Part shown: one piece after another, positions 15,753 through 17,784 of the stretch
How positions within the stretch are numbered: the stretch's first letter is position 1
How the letters are laid out: each line of letters opens with the position of its first letter
Assembly: GCA_958417755.1 (NCBI GenBank)
Contig: CATZDY010000053.1
Location: 1 to 17,784, forward strand
Direction: 5' to 3'
Source of the DNA: an uncultured Peptococcaceae bacterium
Lineage (GTDB): Bacteria; Bacillota; Desulfotomaculia; Desulfotomaculales; Desulfocucumaceae
Length of the DNA: 17,784 nt
Notes under the pieces: model-generated
Told to the model about the DNA's origin: nothing
What the model saw: the letters and a program-made list of their open reading frames with translations, nothing else
Database searches by the model: none
Translations under genes and position numbers: made by a program

Positions 15753-16241
15753 ATGGCTTGGAGCTTAGTAAACTTTTCTGGGGCAGAGATGATTAAGATT
15801 GCCAAAGAAATTGAGGTTAATGGTAAATTGTTTTATGAGAAAGCCCAAAATAAGGTGAATGATGCGAAAGTAAAAGATATTTTTGGAACACTGGCAGCTG
15901 AAGAAGCCCAACATATTATTGATTTTACCCAATTGGGAGAACGATTGGCTAAAATACCAGCCACACCCAATGAAAGCTATGCAGGGGAATACGGCGATTA
16001 TATGCAATCCATTGTGGATAGCCATATCTTTAATCAAAACAATGTGGATGAATTGGTGAATGGGTTGCAAGACGGGAAACAAGCCCTGGATATTGCCTTT
16101 CGTTTTGAAAAAGATTCCATTATGATTTTCCAAGAATTTAAGAATGTAGTGGATGAATCCGGAAAAGATGTGGTAGAAGATTTAATCCGGCAAGAAAAGG
16201 AGCATATTAGTAAATTAACCAAAATGTCTAAAGCATTATAA
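15753..16241 (+). CDS. Ferritin-like di-iron family protein (rubrerythrin-like without rubredoxin domain)
   Basis: 162 residues of four-helix ferritin-like sequence. Four helix-borne acidic/His motifs resemble a di-iron site: KEIEVNGKLFYEKA, EEAQH (near residue 50), EKDSIMIFQEF and EKEH (near residue 150). It lacks the C-terminal cysteine domain of the gene before it. Members of this family are found next to rubrerythrins in anaerobes and are thought to bind iron or act in peroxide defence; the reaction is not established for this protein. AGGAGG (15740-15745) is 7 bases from ATG 15753, and the gap to rubrerythrin is 14 bases, so this is an operon. The strong terminator at 16274 ends it. Confidence 0.85.
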   Translation: MAWSLVNFSGAEMIKIAKEIEVNGKLFYEKAQNKVNDAKVKDIFGTLAAEEAQHIIDFTQLGERLAKIPATPNESYAGEYGDYMQSIVDSHIFNQNNVDELVNGLQDGKQALDIAFRFEKDSIMIFQEFKNVVDESGKDVVEDLIRQEKEHISKLTKMSKAL

Positions 16242-16273
16242 TCCCAAGGAGCAAGTATTCGCGTTTATGATAT

Positions 16274-16313
16274 AAAAAAGTGAGACCTTTTTAAATAAAG
16301 GTCTCACTTTTTT
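16274..16313. terminator. Strong bidirectional intrinsic terminator
   Basis: Perfect 17-base arms (16274-16290 and 16297-16313, core GTGAGACCTTT/AAAGGTCTCAC) surround the loop TTAAAT, with A6 before and T6 after. The symmetry serves both the plus-strand ferritin-like operon and the convergent minus-strand YvlD-like gene. Confidence 0.93.
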
Positions 16314-16330
16314 AAGCTTATGCTAAGTCA

Positions 16331-16672
16331 TTAACGTTTTAATAGAATGGCATTCAATATCCAGCTGATGATGCTGATAATAAGGGCGCCCAAAAAGGCA
16401 GTGCCAAAGGAGGATATGATAAACCCTGGAACCAGCAATGAGGTAAGCTTCAGAAGAATTGTATTGATAATCAGAGTGAATAGTCCCATGGTAAGAAGGA
16501 TAAGAGGGAAGCTTAAAAGTGTAAATATGGGTCTGATTAACATATTGATGAGTCCTAAAATAACTGCTGCTAGAATGGTAGCACTGGCACTGGTAAAGTA
16601 TAGACCTGATAATAGATAATCTGCTACCAGCAGGGCAGCTGCGTTGATAGCAAAGGTTAGAATCCATTTCAT
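16331..16672 (-). CDS. Small membrane protein, YvlD / phage holin 4 family (Phage_holin_4_2)
   Basis: 113 residues, almost entirely hydrophobic, with about four membrane helices. It shows the family pattern: MKWIL start, a conserved GLINMLIRPIFTLLSFPL segment around the second helix, and later GALIISIISWILN. The Pfam name notwithstanding, such chromosomal proteins (B. subtilis YvlD type) are not known lysis holins and their function is unclear. An AAAGGAG site lies 9 bases before ATG 16672. An upstream in-frame ATG (16711) would add a charged 13-residue extension and lacks a ribosome site. The gene is convergent with the ferritin-like operon and shares its bidirectional terminator. Confidence 0.85.
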   Translation of the reverse strand: MKWILTFAINAAALLVADYLLSGLYFTSASATILAAVILGLINMLIRPIFTLLSFPLILLTMGLFTLIINTILLKLTSLLVPGFIISSFGTAFLGALIISIISWILNAILLKR

Positions 16673-16814
16673 AGCAAACAACTCCTTTCCATCAAAATAG
16701 ATTTTTCTCAATTAATCTGGCTTAAAAGATTCGGTGAAAGAGAGAAAATTCCTTTAAATCGTTATATATGTCAAACATGGTTTCAATGTGACCCGTAGGA
16801 GAAATGGATAAGAA

Positions 16815-16842
16815 TAAAAAAAATCCGCATCGAGCTGCGGAT
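16815..16842 (-). terminator. Intrinsic terminator of the TerC-like gene
   Basis: On the minus strand ATCCGCA (16842-16836) pairs with TGCGGAT (16829-16823) and is followed by a run of eight Ts (16822-16815). It lies about 50 bases after the stop of the TerC-like gene. Confidence 0.88.
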
Positions 16843-16895
16843 GAGAAAAATATTGTAAGTTTTTTTATGCATGATGGAAAACGTTGTTTGAGAAT

Positions 16896-17567
16896 TTAAA
16901 TGTATTTTGATCTTCTGCTGGCAATCAGGCCGTAAACAATGACCATGGTTGCAATACATAGGGGAATGGCTGTGCTTAAAAAATCAAATGGACCTGTCCA
17001 TATATTTTGAATCATAGTGCCAATTTTGGGGTCTTGTATTAACATTTGACCAGCAGTCCAGCCAAGAATACCAGCGCCAATATACAAAATAAAGGGAAAT
17101 TTTTTCATCATAAAAAGGATTAAATTGCTGCAAAAAATAATAATCGGAATGGTGGTGGCTAAACCTAAGATCAATAAAAACCAATTCCCCCGGGCAAGGG
17201 CAGCAAGGGCCAAAGTGTTGTCTAAGCTCATGATTAAATCTGCTGCTAAAATAACTTTAATGGCTTCTCCTAAACTACCAGCGCTTTGTATTTGTTTTCC
17301 TTCTTCTTCAGGATGGAGCAATTGAAAAGAAATGTAAAGCAGCAAGATGCCTCCAATGGCATGAAGATAAGGAATGGTTAAAATGATCGCAATCAATGCG
17401 GTGAGGATAACCCGTAAGCCTATGGCCCCAACGCTTCCTAAAACAATGGCCTTCTTTTGCAAGGGAGGAGGTAAGCTACGGCTGGCCATGGCAATGACCA
17501 TGGCATTGTCCCCGCTCAAGACAAAATTGATAATCACAATGCTGATAAAAATCGACAGTTGTTCCAT
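16896..17567 (-). CDS. TerC/YjbE family integral membrane protein (possible metal-ion exporter)
   Basis: 223 residues with about seven hydrophobic helices. Family motifs NFVLSGDNAMVIAMA (near residue 14) and ADLIMSLDNTLALAALA (near residue 110) each carry an Asp-Asn pair within a membrane helix; such Asp residues are thought to bind metal. TerC/YjbE/YkoY proteins have been linked to manganese export and metallation of exported enzymes in Bacillota; the exact role here is inferred. The ATG at 17567 has AAGGATGG 7 bases upstream, while an upstream in-frame ATG (17600) adds 11 residues without such a site. I looked for a yybP-ykoY manganese riboswitch in the 217 bases upstream and saw none. Confidence 0.88.
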   Translation of the reverse strand: MEQLSIFISIVIINFVLSGDNAMVIAMASRSLPPPLQKKAIVLGSVGAIGLRVILTALIAIILTIPYLHAIGGILLLYISFQLLHPEEEGKQIQSAGSLGEAIKVILAADLIMSLDNTLALAALARGNWFLLILGLATTIPIIIFCSNLILFMMKKFPFILYIGAGILGWTAGQMLIQDPKIGTMIQNIWTGPFDFLSTAIPLCIATMVIVYGLIASRRSKYI

Positions 17568-17692
17568 TTGCAATCCATCCTTGTTGTTTGATAGAATCAT
17601 TGTCCCTTATCAAGATGTAAGGAAGGGATGTTCTTTTTGAAATTCCTAGGAGTCTTAAAAATTGTTTATTGATGTATAAAAAGTATGCGTTG

Positions 17693-17718
17693 TAAAACCC
17701 ATACAGAACTTGGTTTTA
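17693..17718. repeat. Inverted repeat TAAAACC/GGTTTTA near the right edge
   Basis: TAAAACC (17693-17699) and GGTTTTA (17712-17718) are perfect 7-base arms 12 bases apart, about 130 bases upstream of the TerC-like gene. It may be an operator for that gene or for an unseen gene beyond the edge. The rest of 17568-17784 shows no gene I can support. Confidence 0.35.
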
Positions 17719-17784
17719 AAATAATGGAAAAAGAAAAATATAATGTAAGAATTGGCATAATGATTATGGTTAAGGTGTTATTGG

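Noticed and set aside
16331..16672. Prophage remnant suggested by the holin-family name
   Set aside because: No other phage genes, integrase or attachment repeats are nearby; YvlD-type members are ordinary chromosomal membrane proteins.
17724..17784. Open plus-strand frame starting MEKEKYNVRIG and running off the right edge
   Set aside because: Only 20 codons are visible, with no Shine-Dalgarno site and no recognisable motif; the composition is ordinary AT-rich intergenic sequence.
17568..17784. Possible yybP-ykoY manganese riboswitch upstream of the TerC-like gene
   Set aside because: The conserved purine-rich loop sequences of that riboswitch could not be found on the minus strand.

Overview
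The window looks like chromosomal DNA of an AT-rich, anaerobic Bacillota (Clostridia or a related class). The evidence is strong purine-rich Shine-Dalgarno sites, many GTG/TTG starts, a PerR-type Fur protein, and a block of rubredoxin, rubredoxin-flavoprotein, rubrerythrin and ferritin-like genes typical of strict anaerobes that detoxify peroxide, oxygen or nitric oxide. No rRNA, tRNA, CRISPR array or insertion sequence was seen. No intergenic stretch exceeds about 300 bases.

Layout. Bases 1-2169 (minus strand) hold the start of a probable RelA/SpoT-domain protein, cut by the window edge, and an ABC-F ATPase just upstream of it. Divergently, 2425-7823 (plus) is a tightly overlapping three-gene operon matching the JetA, JetB and JetC subunits (kleisin-like, KITE-like and SMC-like) of a Wadjet/MksBEF-type complex. 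The nuclease subunit JetD, expected next to them in a plasmid-defence Wadjet locus, is absent; a 285-base intergenic region follows instead. Then come a Na/Pi-cotransporter-like protein with a C-terminal PhoU domain (8109-9782), an HtrA-type membrane-anchored serine protease (9945-11060), and an OmpR-type response regulator with its histidine kinase (11177-13332). An intrinsic terminator lies directly before the response regulator.

Bases 13444-16241 are a redox-stress block: perR, a 50-residue rubredoxin (14002-14154), a flavin-reductase domain flanked by two rubredoxin-like domains (Hrb-like), rubrerythrin, and a second di-iron ferritin-like protein. The perR promoter is near consensus and carries a PerR-box-like site, which suggests autoregulation. 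A strong bidirectional terminator (16274-16313) ends the block. Two minus-strand membrane proteins follow: a YvlD/phage-holin-4 family protein and a TerC/YjbE family protein with its own terminator.

How the genes fit together. The redox block plausibly forms an electron chain (rubredoxins to rubrerythrin or a flavodiiron partner) under peroxide-sensing control. HtrA and the two-component system look like an envelope-stress module. The JetABC operon without JetD is the most unusual item: either a chromosome-organising condensin of the MksBEF kind, or a Wadjet that uses a nuclease encoded elsewhere or not yet recognised.
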